Made by a program: the position numbers and the translations under genes | The notes under the pieces: generated by a model | Told to the model about the DNA's origin: nothing | Databases searched by the model: none | What the model saw: only the letters and a program-made list of their open reading frames with translations | Assembly: GCA_037783545.1 (NCBI GenBank) | Contig: JBBELK010000822.1 | Coordinates: 372,001 to 436,000, forward strand | Length of the DNA: 64,000 bases | Direction of reading: 5' to 3' | Source of the DNA: Henricia sp. BOLD:AAB3569 | Lineage: Eukaryota; Echinodermata; Asteroidea; Spinulosida; Echinasteridae | Shown: positions 23,791 through 34,745 of the stretch, piece after piece | Position numbering within the stretch: the first letter of the stretch is position 1 | Layout of the letters: the number at the start of each line of letters is the position of its first letter

Positions 23791-24105
23791 CAGGCCCGTA
23801 ACCAGGGGAAGGGGGCGATCTCGTGGATCGGACGATCCCCCCGCAGAACAGGGAGTTCCGCTCTACAAAATAAAAATTCAATAATTCGAATAATTAAATT
23901 TTTCGTCGCACAATAAAACCAGTTGTTATTGTATTATTTTGTTGTATATCACACAGTGATCATATCTGAAAGGGGGTCATCTACTTATCCATGCATTCTT
24001 CGTTATGTATGCAATGTTATGTATAGCCAGCATTTTACTGTTTCAAAACTTGTGCCTGACGGCACTATTCGATCCCCCCCGCAAAACTCGCTGGTTACGG
24101 GCCTG
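23791..24105. mobile_element. CAGGCCCGTAACCAG element, 5-bp duplication
   Basis: Perfect 15-bp TIR (CAGGCCCGTAACCAG and CTGGTTACGGGCCTG) with flanking direct repeats ACGAT at 23786-23790 and 24106-24110. Both subterminal regions contain CGATCCCCCC(C)GC. No ORF of note; non-autonomous, hAT-like by end sequence. Confidence 0.85.
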
Positions 24106-24110
24106 ACGAT

Positions 24111-24726
24111 GGAAGTTGGGCTTATTCTGAATTCATGTTGGTGCAAACAAAAACATGGCGATACTTATTTAATATGCATTAGGCATAATTAGGCGAGTCA
24201 AAATAATTTGCAAAGAAATTTTCCCAAAATAAACATGTCAGAATAACAATTCATTCCTTTCTATACTGCATTGCAGTTTATAGAAAAATAAATTTCATTT
24301 TGGATTTCATTTTGAATTTCATTTTCATAAATACCTTAGACAGTTTATGCATCCCTATTGCCTGAAAGCACATCACGTGGGCAGTTTTAAACAGACGATA
24401 AAGGCCCAGTCAGTCTTAAACACTTTTAAGCCTGGCTCACAGCCACACCCGCCACCTGGTCAGCACGTATGGAACACGCACATGCTCACAGAAACTGCAC
24501 GCTCCCGAAAGCAAAGTGTGCACTGTGACAAGTACCTGGTCATGTGCGTGCGCGTACAACATGCTTGCATTACGTGTAACACGCGCAATCGAACAAAAAC
24601 AACTCGACGCACAGCTATAGCAGTTTATACGAACGCGGTAGGAAAGTGAATGCAAAACATTGCAAAACGACAAGCTAATTTTTGGTTGAGTTTTACCAAT
24701 TTACACAAAAAGGTATTTATGAATGG
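24111..24726. other. No gene seen
   Basis: Contains AGTCAGTCTTAAACAC at about 24409-24424, a possible end of family Z, but no full element. No exon or RNA gene. Confidence 0.35.
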
Positions 24727-24850
24727 GATTAAATGTAGGTTTTGCCAGTCTTAAACAATCCGCCTGGCGGCTCGGGCCATTATCAACGCACAGGACCCTA
24801 GCCGGTTTTTAAACGTATGTTTAGGACTGGCAAAACCTACTTTTAATACC
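24727..24850. repeat. Foldback family Z
   Basis: GTAGGTTTTGCCAGTCTTAAAC at 24735 is inverted at the right end (...TAGGACTGGCAAAACCTAC), the palindrome extending into ATTAAA/TTTAAT. A partial copy lies at 6408-6497. Confidence 0.7.
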
Positions 24851-25407
24851 TAATTGTGATTCAGTCAGTCTAAAAAAAATAGCGGTATTTACCAGATTAT
24901 ATTTCACGGCTCTAATCATTTTTAAGTGAAATCAGTTACCATTCAAAACGGATGTAAAAGTGCAGGTCTCTGATCAAATATTTAAGAACTGTCCATATAC
25001 ATTTATCTGTTTAATTTTCCCTACAGCCGCACACACTACCGACCAGCGCTGTAAATTCACCATGCCTAATTACATTTACCAGAGGTAAATGCCCACAACT
25101 CGCGCTGATTACTGGTGACATTCCACCAGGGAAAAATATCGCCCTTAAATTAATCACTGAGTGGACAGGCTTATCAGTGGGGAATGCTTGAACTGTGCGA
25201 GGATTTTCCCGCATCGTGTCGTCCGCAAATGAGATGCAGTTGATTTGTGCATTTGGCAGTGTAGTGCAAAGAGACTTTTGGATTGACAAATTTCATATCG
25301 GCACTGCAGCTTCGTTTGTCAAGAGCCTTTTCATTTGCAAATTTTATCACAAAAGAAAGCACTGGGACCCTCGTTTTCGATGACAATTTGAAATTCTTTT
25401 AGGTTTC

Positions 25408-25806
25408 TGGGCAATTCCATAAATTCAGATTTACATTTCAGAGACTTTGAGGGCTTGTAATGCTTCACATATTCAAGTTGTTTGATTTTAAACACATGTT
25501 CTTCAAGCATCATTGATGGAAGTGTAATTCCTGAAAAACTGATTGTAATGCCATTCTCAATAAGCGAGGTACGTTTAAAAAACCTCAGTTTCGGATGTAC
25601 TCAATGAGTACGTCCGAAACCGATGTTTTTTTTTGGACCTATTATAATGCTTGTTGAAAATGGGATCACAATGGGATTTTCAGGAATTACACTTCCATCA
25701 AGGATGCTTGAAGAACATGTGTTTAAAATCAAACAACTTGAATACGTGAAGCATTACAAGCCCTCAAAGTCTCTGAAATGTGAATATGAATTTATGGAAT
25801 TGCCCT
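25408..25806. repeat. Foldback family L, full hairpin
   Basis: Left arm 25408-25550 and right arm about 25660-25806 are inverted copies (GGGCAATTCCATAAATTCA at the outer ends). The centre contains a further small hairpin (TTTCGGATGTACTC and GAGTACGTCCGAAA). Both arms read openly in one frame, but this follows from shared DNA and is not taken as coding. Single-arm relatives at 3118-3340 and 32219-32440. Confidence 0.75.
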
Positions 25807-26189
25807 TCTATGAAATTATACATGTACTGCAGTGCAGTGATGAGCTTAAAGAGATTGGTTTTTTGCATGATGCTGAAAATCCTCTTCACCAACCACACTG
25901 TTTTTTTAGCATTGAACGTAGTGTATGTGTATACATAATTGATTTTTCAGAGATGGATGCATCTGTATGGTGTATGTTTGTATGACATAAAATTACTGAC
26001 ATTTTTATGGGTTTGCATTCATGGATCATCATCATAGGGGAAAAATGATGTCACATTCAGAAATTGATTTAGCTTGCGTTGTTTTCCCGACATTGTTACT
26101 CTTTTGGGATGCAAGTTATCTCCTTGGAAAAGCCTAGGTTTATTTTATAATTAGTCATTTTTGAAGTCTACAATACAAATGTGGACCAA

Positions 26190-26381
26190 TTTCCATGAGT
26201 TTAGGAAATTTTTATGCAGTGAAAATCAACTTGGCTCCACCGGGATTCGAACCGCGGACTTTCTGCTTAAAACGTGTAGATGCCCTGCCATTTGAGCTAT
26301 GAAGCCAACTGGTGGTCTCGATTCTCGAATCTCGGTATTGCAGTTGTTCCTCACTGATTGGGATTGGCCATCACGTGAGGT
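26190..26381 (-). mobile_element. tRNA-derived SINE family C, copy 1
   Basis: Minus strand: GGCTTCATAGCTCAAATGGC (A-box-like) and CGCGGTTCGAATCCCGG (B-box), with outer parts pairing (TGGCTTC / GGTGGAGCC). The body extends to GATTGGGATTGGCCATCACG. Relatives at 45270-45379, 52425-52500, 54350-54545 and 55952-56100. It is cut by the TTAA element at 26386. Confidence 0.75.
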
Positions 26382-26385
26382 TTAA

Positions 26386-26968
26386 AGGGCCCCTGAAATG
26401 CTCAATAACTTTATGCACAGTTTTTGCTGCATATACATTGTATGAAGGATTACTTGTGTAGAAAGACAATACTACTGTTCATTTTGATGCTACATGAATA
26501 AAAAGTGGCATTTTTCCACTTTGAAAATTTCTTCACATAAACTCACAGACAGAGGGCGCTGTTTGGGGCATGTCACTTTAGGAACACACAGCAGAAAAAC
26601 AAAGAAAAAACATAAGACTTCAAACTGGAATTGTGGAAAAATGCTGCAGTTTCCAGCCTTAGTTTTTTCATGGTTTACACACAGGCAACATGTAAAACAA
26701 ACCTAAACCGTCATGGGTTACAAAAGTTTAAGCAAGTTCGAGAAAAGTGTGTAAACTTTTGTGCACAGTTGAATGAGAATTTCCTGTGTTTTCCTAAAGT
26801 GACATCACCACTTTGCTCATGCATATGTAAATTTTAATTAGCATAAAAATCAAAAACCTTGATTTTAATCCCCCAAACAACTTCCAAGTAGGGTTTTTAT
26901 GATTGTAAATTAATGGACTAGTTCCATAGCACAGATTTCATTGATAAAAACACCATTTCAGGGGCCCT
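26386..26968. mobile_element. TTAA-flanked MITE, AGGGCCCCTGAAATG ends
   Basis: Perfect 15-bp TIRs AGGGCCCCTGAAATG, TTAA at 26382-26385 and 26969-26972, 583 bp. The interior is non-coding. The flanks carry GGGATTGGCCATCACGTGAG (26359) and its inverse (27017-27040), so it sits in the loop of an inverted SINE C pair. Confidence 0.85.
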
Positions 26969-27323
26969 TTAACTGATCTCTGGGATGGGTGGTTATCTCT
27001 CTGTAGGGCTTGCCAAGCTCACGTGATGGCCAATCCCAAAACATCAGTGGTTTTTTACGATATTCCTGAAAATATATGGTTTGAGAATGAGAAATTTCAG
27101 AATGGTAAAGAAAAAAATATGGTTTCAAAATCTCAACACCCATGGGAAAAGTGGGGGGTCAAAAATGTGATCTGGACACGCTCCTTTAAAGGCTCATAAC
27201 ATTGAGAAACTGGCAAATACATCAATATTCCATTCAAATCTACATGTATTTGTTGAGGTGAAACTGCCCTCAACAGAGATAATATAAATGTATCTTTAAT
27301 GAAAAATAATATACCGCATTTAA

Positions 27324-27688
27324 AGGAGTGTGACCAGATCACTTTTTTTTACCCATAACTCCCCGGGACTTACTTTATGGGTCATGAGATTTTTATATCA
27401 TAACATCCGTTATATTTTTCTGATTACGAAACTGAAACTCCCGCGCTTCTACTTCTAGGCCGTATATTTCCAAGGATATCGTCGAAAATCCACCGATTAT
27501 TTGTAAACTAATTTTTCAGTATCAACGTTTATCCGCTGAAAGCATACTCGATAGTTTTGTTAAATTTTTTACAGGAAATTGCGAATGTTTTCGGGTTTTT
27601 GGGACATGGGAGGTGTGTATGGGAGTTACTTAATAATATTGGTAAGTTACATCGAAAACTATTTTCCAGAAACTCTGGTCACGCTCCT
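27324..27688. mobile_element. TTAA-flanked MITE, AGGAGTGTGACCAG ends
   Basis: TIRs AGGAGTGTGACCAGATC and TCTGGTCACGCTCCT, TTAA at 27320-27323 and 27689-27692. A second, oppositely oriented end (GATCTGGACACGCTCCTTTAA) lies at 27163-27184, indicating a neighbouring fragment of the same family. Confidence 0.8.
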
Positions 27689-27692
27689 TTAA

Positions 27693-28040
27693 TCAAAAAA
27701 CATTTTGCCGCCTTCTAACATTTCCATCTTTAAAATCTTGAGGCAGTTTTTGCTTCACTAAACAAAATTGCTTGGAACCAACATGTGCGTACCGGTAGGC
27801 TTAGATCCGGTATACCTTTTGCGCATGAAAATGAATGATTCATCCGAGCTGAAATCAATATGCATGCGGGCAGATTGATACTGAAAGAAAAACAATCCGA
27901 TATGGCAAACGAGGCAGGGGCTCTTGCACAAAATGAAAAACCTCTGTTTATTGATTAGAAAACTGTCGCCTCATTCCATGATTTTAAAATTGTCTGCTGG
28001 ATTTTTAAAGTGTCTTATCAGTGTAATATAATTTTGTAGA
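27693..28040. other. No gene seen
   Basis: Short unique spacer between two TTAA elements. Confidence 0.4.
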
Positions 28041-28044
28041 TTAA

Positions 28045-28605
28045 AGGGACACACCGGCTTACTGTTTACATAATGTAGCGATCTAGCATCCTTGACAATA
28101 ATATTTCGATGGTCGTTGTGAAAAATAATTATCAAAATGTCACGTAATTAACTAGAAATGTTTAAAATTTTCAAAACGACAAATGTTGGGCTATACGCTT
28201 TACCATATTATTTATCGCCGCGAACGCGAAGCAAAGACACGAAAATCTCGTCCATATCAAGACCCAGAAACCCTTCTTATGAATTCTTATTGGAAAATAC
28301 GGTATGTATACATAGTGTTCGTAGGACATTATTTTCCAACAAGAACAGAAACTAACCGCGAATGACAAAAGCAACTAGCACTTCGCGCTTGTTTCTACGG
28401 CTGGAAATACAACTAACTCACAAGACCACGTGACTTTTCGGAACCAGATTCTGGTTCCGAAAAGTCACGTGACCTTGAATTTTTGAAAAATGCTCAAACT
28501 GCAAAATTTGACGGCGTCTTTTCAGGATATATTTAATTTACTCTGGAAAGCGCTTCAGAATACTGTATGGGTCTATTTCGAGCCCAACAAAGCCGGTGTG
28601 TCCCT
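28045..28605. mobile_element. TTAA-flanked MITE T8 (AGGGACACACCGGCTT ends)
   Basis: TIRs AGGGACACACCGGCTT and AAGCCGGTGTGTCCCT enclose 561 bp, flanked by TTAA at 28041-28044 and 28606-28609. The inner ACCACGTGACTTTTCGG / CCGAAAAGTCACGTGAC forms a hairpin at about 28424-28472. A related, interrupted copy is at 39186-40426. Confidence 0.85.
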
Positions 28606-28885
28606 TTAACACTTCAGAAACGTTTGAAGAAAAAAAATTAGCAGTTCAAAGATGCAGTGAACTACGTCATAGATACATGTTCCCCCAAAGTGTTAGAGTC
28701 TTGATGGGTAAGGACTTATTGGGTGATAAAAACTCAAAGATTCGTGCAAAGCTGCACACAAGTTCAGTGCAAAAATACATATTACATGTACTCCATTTTA
28801 TTTCAGTACTTTCATTGCCTGCCATGTGGCAATTCACACTGCTAAATCTCCACTCGGCCATACATGAAGCACATACTTTACACAT

Positions 28886-29513
28886 GGGTCTTTCCACAGT
28901 AAAGGGGGGCATTTTGGCAACACAGACCATATTTTCGAGAAAATACTTTTGTGTCAAATTAATAATAATAATGATTAGATTTGTATAGCGCACATATCCA
29001 CCCTGCAGGGTGCTCAAGGCGCTGTTACCATTATTACCGCTGCCATCAGGGAATCACCAGAACCATTTCGCTTCAACTAGGTGGCTGCTGGTCAGGCGCA
29101 CAACCCTATCAGCAGTTAGATTGTGGCATTCCCCTTAACAGCTTCCCATATATCGCTTGGGTTGACGAGGCAACTGGGATTAAGTGCCTTGCCCAGGGAC
29201 ACAGACACGTTGGTCGAAGTGGGGCTCGAAACCCCCAACCTCTGATTGGGAGTCCCGCTTCATACCCACTAGACCACACGCGCTCACAAATTTCATAGCC
29301 GGGACGCCTAAAATGGAACACAAGTGTCCGTCCCAGTTACGAGCGTATATTGGAAATTTGTACACTGGTTTTTTAGAAAGGCATGTTGTCACACTATTTG
29401 TAAACCTTTTTTAGAACAATATAAACTTATTTCTTTTCTTTTGAGACCAGACGAAGGTATTCTCTAAAAAATATGGTCTGTGTTGCCAAAATGCCCCCTT
29501 TACCGTGGAAAAA
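28886..29513. mobile_element. MITE family F, copy 2, split by a SINE
   Basis: Ends GGGTCTTTCCACAGTAAAGG and inverse at 29513 with the ACACAGACCATATTTT block in both arms. A SINE is inserted at 28960-29293. Confidence 0.75.
28960..29293 (-). mobile_element. SINE with tRNA head and LINE-like (ATT)n tail
   Basis: Minus strand: tRNA-like head GTGGTCTAGTGGGTATGAAG ... TTTCGAGCCCCAC, then CCTGGGCAAGGCAC, ending TGCGCTATACAAATCTAATC and (ATT)n. The tail matches the CR1/L2-type LINE end at 62790-62830 (GGCGCTATATAAGATTGC). A CAAATT direct repeat flanks it. It is inserted in MITE F copy 2. Confidence 0.8.
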
Positions 29514-29539
29514 CTTGCATACTTTGCGCATATTTTGCA

Positions 29540-29577
29540 CACATTTGGTGCGCGCACATTGCTGTCGAGCCTTGCCT
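29540..29577. repeat. T3 MITE, single arm
   Basis: GCGCGCACATTGCTGTCGAGCC followed by TTGCCT and TTAA (29578-29581) matches one arm of the T3 palindrome. Confidence 0.55.
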
Positions 29578-29581
29578 TTAA

Positions 29582-30393
29582 GAAAAATGCTACCTTTTAT
29601 TTTGCATCAAAATGAAGAGTAGGACTTTGGTCTTAAAATCAGTCTGCTGAGGGCTCAGATGTAAGTGTAGGCTTGACTCGGACTTACGAACTCAGAAATT
29701 GAGCGTGTGGGCTCAACTACATGTATATAGCAATGACTAATAATTAGCCATGCACTACCGTTTCGCTAACAATAATAATATTCTTAAGGGATGTTGCTTA
29801 CTGTACATTGAGTACTAAAAGATTAAATTGACTACAAAAGAAACAATAAAACTGACGCATGTATACTGTTCACGAAATGCGGCAGAAACTCCCTAAAGAA
29901 AAGACATTTTTGTTCTTGGCGGCACTACATTAGTGGATGGTGAATTAGACAAATGCTTGATCGTCCCGCATTTTGCCTCTACAAATCCCATGGGGAAAAC
30001 AAAAATTGCAAGAATTGGCAAGATAATATATGTTGCCACAATGACTTTGCACTTAATTTTGCACTTAAAAATTTTGTTTATTTTTATTCACCCTGGCTCA
30101 AAAATAATAAATGTAATGTTTGTATTGAAAATGATTATTCTTCATCACATAAAATATTTTTAAAAGAAACGAAATATTCACCAGATACACAATTAACATA
30201 AATATCTTTAAATATAAATACAAAGTTTAGAAACATTAAACACAAACAAATGGGAAGAATATTGACCAACCGTAGAAAAAGCCTGTTCTCTCAGAACCTG
30301 AGCTACAAAATAAATATTAAAAAATAAATTTAAAAAAAAAGAGAATTCTCTCAATGTTACTGCTTATTAATTTATAAGAAGCAATATTTAAAG
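29582..30393. other. No gene seen
   Basis: AT-rich, no recognised repeat family; the short open frames around 29933-30201 have no motif. Confidence 0.4.
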
Positions 30394-30692
30394 AACGCTG
30401 AATGCCGCAATGGGGCGACATTTCGGCAAGACTCTCACCGGAGACCACCGAAATTTCGGCAAGAGTCACTCAAAATGACACCTTATTTTTTTACCCAAAG
30501 CTTCCAAAAATGGTTGCAGACCGAAGAGAAACAGCTCCAGTCCCTATAAAAATGGTTCTCGACCTAAAAAAAATGGTTTTTGACCTAAAAAAATTAATTT
30601 TAAACTCAAAAATATTAGGGCGACACCAAAATGTCGCCCTATTGAGCAGGTCGCCCTAATATACCTTTTTTACACACGATTTGTCGCCCTAT
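30394..30692 (+). mobile_element. Repeat G (GGGCGACA element), copy 1
   Basis: AACGCTGAATGCCGCAATGG ... TTGTCGCCCTAT. The GGGCGACA/TGTCGCCC words occur five times in both orientations, and ACCGAAATTTCGG is an internal palindrome. Inverted copy at 39839-40137, diverged copy at 62843-63100. The two other copies sit inside other transposons. Confidence 0.75.
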
Positions 30693-30772
30693 TCTAGCAT
30701 TGATAGTAATTCATTTTCTTAGTGAAAATGTGATGATACTAATGGAGAGAAAAAAACAACTGAAATACTGCA

Positions 30773-31016
30773 CACATGAAGTCAGAAGTATAAATACAAC
30801 TGTATGCAACCAAGTGTTAAAACTGGTGTGCTTACACCATTTTTGTAACAGTCTTTACTACATTCTTGATTTTGTGGAATTCCTCACGTGCATGCAGTAC
30901 ATACAATACACTTGAAACATAGATTGTACACCTTGCAATGGTTCGGGTAGTCATGTTTACCATTTTGGGTGATGATGGTAGTGGTGTACATGTATTTATA
31001 CTTCTGACTTCAACTG
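30773..31016. mobile_element. Tc1-like MITE, copy 1
   Basis: TIR GAAGTCAGAAGTATAAATACA with the right terminus ...CTTCTGACTTCAACTG followed by TA. The end strongly resembles Tc1-family inverted repeats (CAGTTGAAGTC-type). An inverted copy lies at 61250-61485. No transposase. Confidence 0.75.
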
Positions 31017-31602
31017 TATATGCAGTATTTGAGATATCACATATGTGAACATACATGTCATTTTATTAAATTGATCCAGTGAAATATGTCAAACACACAA
31101 TCCAATAGATCGCAGATTGTGCCTACAATAATACAAATTTGACATGGCTGTGGATTTATATTATTCAAAAACCAATGGCAGATGCCAAGATTACTTTCTC
31201 ATAGATTCGCATGTAATTTCACAAGCCCTATATAACCATGTAATTTGTATGCAGTCTTAAAAAAAACCTACAGTGGCTATTTTGCGAATAAAATAATTAT
31301 TAGTTTCAACTGACAATTTAATAATAACTGTTTTACTAATTAAGGAATCTATAAAATTTGTATGTAAACATTTAGTAAATTGCTTTCAATTAATTCTACA
31401 ATGCAGTATGGTTCCGTTCAGTCTAGATATTACTTTTATAACAAAAGCGGTTGCCAAGGTCAAAGTTATACATGTTAAATTATTCAGAATCTGGCTGTGC
31501 GGCGTACGTGCGTTATGAGAAATTAATTTCATCAACCCCTTTTTATTTTAATTTGTCATAGTCGGCAGTTTTATATTGATAAAAATGCAATGTCATGCAT
31601 AT
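31017..31602. other. No gene seen
   Basis: AT-rich spacer without recognised features. Confidence 0.4.
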
Positions 31603-31895
31603 GACTCTTTCCACGTTAAAGGGGGTATTTTGGCAACACAGACCATAATCGGGACAGCCTAAATTGTATCACAAGTGTCCGTCCAGGTTACGAGGGTATT
31701 GGAAATTTGTACACAGGGTTTTTAGAAAGGCATGCTGCCACACTATTTGTAACCCTTTTTGGGCCTAATTAAAAAAAATTAAGTTATCTCTTCAGAACAA
31801 CTGAAACTTAATTCTTTTATTTTGAGACCATACAAAGGTATTTCCTCGAAAATATGGTATGTGTTGCCAAAATACACCCTTTACTGTGTAAAGAC
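31603..31895. mobile_element. MITE family F, copy 3
   Basis: GACTCTTTCCACGTTAAAGG ... CAACACAGACCATA at the left and the inverted counterpart near 31850-31895; the left arm is internally shortened. Confidence 0.7.
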
Positions 31896-32218
31896 ACATA
31901 TATGCATTCTGAAAATAAAATAAGAAATCTGTCATATTTGCATGCTTAACATGAACATTTGAATTTATGCTCTGTAACAGGCTGCTCAGCAGTACAAGAA
32001 TTTCAAATTGTCATCACTAACGAGGGTCTCATTGCTTTCATTTGTGATGAAATTAACAAGTGACTAGAAGTGTAACCTGTGGCCGACTTTCAAGGTGTAT
32101 GTTTTTCGTCCGCTGTGCGTGCGTTGTGTCCCTGCTGCGCTCGTCCGTCTGTATCGGTCTATATGGAGCGATTTAGACAATGCATCACATGCACAAACTG
32201 GAAGAAAAACGTACATGG

Positions 32219-32440
32219 GCAATTCCATAAATTCAGATTTGCATTTCAGAGACTTTGAGGGCTTGTAATGCTTCACGTATTCAAGTTGTGTGATTTTAAA
32301 CATGTTCTTCAAGCATCCTTCATGGAAGAGTAATTCCTGAAAATCCCATTGTGATCCCGTTCTCAACAAGCATAATAGGTCCAAAAACCCTCGGTTTCCG
32401 AGGTTTTTTAAAGTACCTGGCTTATTGAGAATGGCATTAC
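32219..32440. repeat. Foldback family L, partial copy
   Basis: GGGCAATTCCATAAATTCAG through ATGTTCTTCAAGCATCC match the arms at 25408-25806. The preceding 31990-32050 segment also matches (inverted) 25330-25395, so the repeat unit is longer than the hairpin. Confidence 0.6.
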
Positions 32441-32443
32441 ACT

Positions 32444-32637
32444 TCGTGCACAGGTTGTGGTTCAGGGCGAAGTGGTTTTGGGGCGAAGTGACTGTAAACC
32501 TTTTTTTGACTGTTTTCTCAAAAGTTAGACAAAGTACGAAGCTGGTTTTTGCTCAGGTTGGTTTTAATCATGCATATCTTCAATCACACAGGGGGATAAA
32601 ACTATTTGTAACAGTTTACCAATCATGTATACTATCT
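32444..32637 (-). mobile_element. T1 element, one-ended inverted copy
   Basis: Matches the left end of T1 in reverse, terminating ...CCAATCATGTATACTATCT and TTAA (32638-32641). The other end is missing. Confidence 0.7.
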
Positions 32638-32641
32638 TTAA

Positions 32642-33056
32642 GCAAAGTACAGTGTAGCATTTTGACAGATACACAAATATACCCTGGGGGAGGAGGGAGT
32701 TTTTTGAACAGGTAAAATACTGTAAGTCTATAGGAGATAATGCTTTGAGTTTGTGGGGGCGGGTATATTCATTAATGGACATTAGGAAACTGCTCAAGTC
32801 TCGTTAACCAGCTGTATAATAGTTCGTTGGCGTCATTATATTTTATTGTCAAGATAAATGCCACAATATTACAAGGTTGCTTAGTGCTTACTGCTGTAAT
32901 TAATTCAGGTAGACGTAGCTTGTGGAAGAATTGTTTCCAGAATGCAGCAGTGTGCAAAGTCCAGAACAGGTTTTCTTTTCTTTTCCTTTTTTTTTAAATA
33001 AAAAAAAAAGTCCATTCAAAGTACATCCCATCTTTGATTGATTGATTATTACATAT
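32642..33056. other. No gene seen
   Basis: Contains an A/T low-complexity stretch at 32975-33010; no exon or repeat match. Confidence 0.4.
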
Positions 33057-33501
33057 GGGTCTTGCCACAGTAATGGTGTACATTTCTGTAACATTCAAGA
33101 TCTTGGGTCCCAGTTCACTTCAAATGTCTTAATTTTATCTTTAAATTATCCAGCTAAACTGAGGAAATTACTTTTTCACCATGGAGTACGAAAAATAGTC
33201 CTACAACATACATTTGTGAAAACCCCGTGCACAAATTTTCCTATTACGCATGAAACAAAGACAGAAACAAATGTCACAACATTGTCTGTCCACGTTACCT
33301 ACGTAATAGGAAAATTTGTACACATGTAAGCTTTTCAAAAATGTATGTTGTGGCAGTAATTTCTTACCTTTTTCGGCAAAAGTTATCTCCTGAGAACAAA
33401 ACAAGGACATTTCTTTAATTCTGAGATAAACAGACAAAAACTTTGTCCTTGAAGGATAATGACTTATTTTTTAAATGTACCCCATTACTGTGGACAGATC
33501 C
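33057..33501. mobile_element. MITE family H, copy 2
   Basis: Ends GGGTCTTGCCACAGTAATGG and the inverse at 33501; interior parallel to 15457-15892. Confidence 0.75.
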
Positions 33502-33838
33502 ACTTCTAACTGAGCTGGTAAGGTTACTGCTAAGGAACGGGATGCAGACAGTTCTTTAAGAAAATAAATAGAGAATTTTATTGCCAAAAATACTTAATTA
33601 CAATTTTACAATTATTGCAACAGTGGGGCCAGGGTAGCCATTGCAAATATTTCGGTATTTCAATTTACAATACATGTACTTCTGGATTCAATGTAAACTG
33701 TACAAAGGTCTACGTGCTATCAAGACCAATGAGAAATATGTTACCGAAAATATTGGAAAGGACTGCCCAATATTAACAAATGTGTAGCCCATAAGTACAA
33801 GTTCAAAAAATTGACTTAAATTCCCTCAAAATAGGTAT

Positions 33839-33996
33839 CAAATTCCAGAAACGATTCAAATTGTTCCCCAAAAGAGGCACATGTATATCAGTCTCCAGAA
33901 ACAATTCAAATTTTCTCTAAAACAGGGAACTGCATCAGTCTCCAGAAACAATTCAAATTGCCCCAAAACAGGGAATATAAATGTGTATCAGTTCCT
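33839..33996 (+). repeat. About 50-bp tandem repeat, three units
   Basis: Successive units share CCAGAAACAATTCAAATT and CCAAAACAGGGAA with small length differences. The surrounding 33502-34524 shows no gene. Confidence 0.7.
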
Positions 33997-34524
33997 AGAA
34001 GTTGGATCTAATTTGAGGAAACAATAACAAAATATAAGTTACGAAATAGTAAGCACATGCTCTAGATGCAATGACAATGAATGTTGTTTGCACAGTAATT
34101 CTATGCTATCAAATAGCATCTCAGTTACATTTTGAAATGTTAATTCGCAAGTCATTTGTAAGACGCTTCGCAATTAATATTTTATAAAGTGCTTTCTAAT
34201 CAAACTAGATAATACCGTACAACAATATACAATTCTTATTGCACCTTTATACCATAATTGCACCATGAGTTTAAATATTATAAAACATACCCAAACGGCG
34301 TCTGCTCAAAAGAGCAAAGTTGCAGCGAATGCCACGAGCAACTGCACTATACAGTCTAAAGTAAGCTGTAATAAATAACAAGGTTAATCTTTTTGCTAAA
34401 ATCTCAAAAAAAACCATGGCAATATGCTTGGCAATATGTTTGGCAAAACATTTTGTGTAAGATTGTATCCCACATGTATAATAATGCATGTATAATATGA
34501 TCATGTTCACATGCGCTGTACATT

Positions 34525-34745
34525 ATTATGAGTATCTTCCACCTAAACATCGAGATACATAGGTGATCTTGATGACAGACATTATTTTCACAGGATGAAC
34601 TATCAAGTTCATACTATCAAGTTCATGGGGAAACCTGATGGCTCAGCTGGTAGAGTATCCGCCCGTTTCCCATATGTCTCGGGTTTGAATCCTGATGAGG
34701 ACAACACATGTGTATGATTTTTCTCTCATTCCATAGTTAGTTACA
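34525..34745 (+). mobile_element. SINE fragments, including family A copy
   Basis: 34525-34566 matches the distal part of the SINE at 13015-13370. From 34618, TGGCTCAGCTGGTAGAG and CGGGTTTGAATCCTGATGAGG followed by GATTTTTCTCTCATTCC form a SINE A copy. Confidence 0.65.

Noticed and set aside
25623-25985. Conserved peptide LPSRMLEEHVF repeated in several places as a gene family
   Set aside because: All occurrences are arms of the noncoding foldback L; similarity is at DNA level and appears in inverted arms of the same hairpin.
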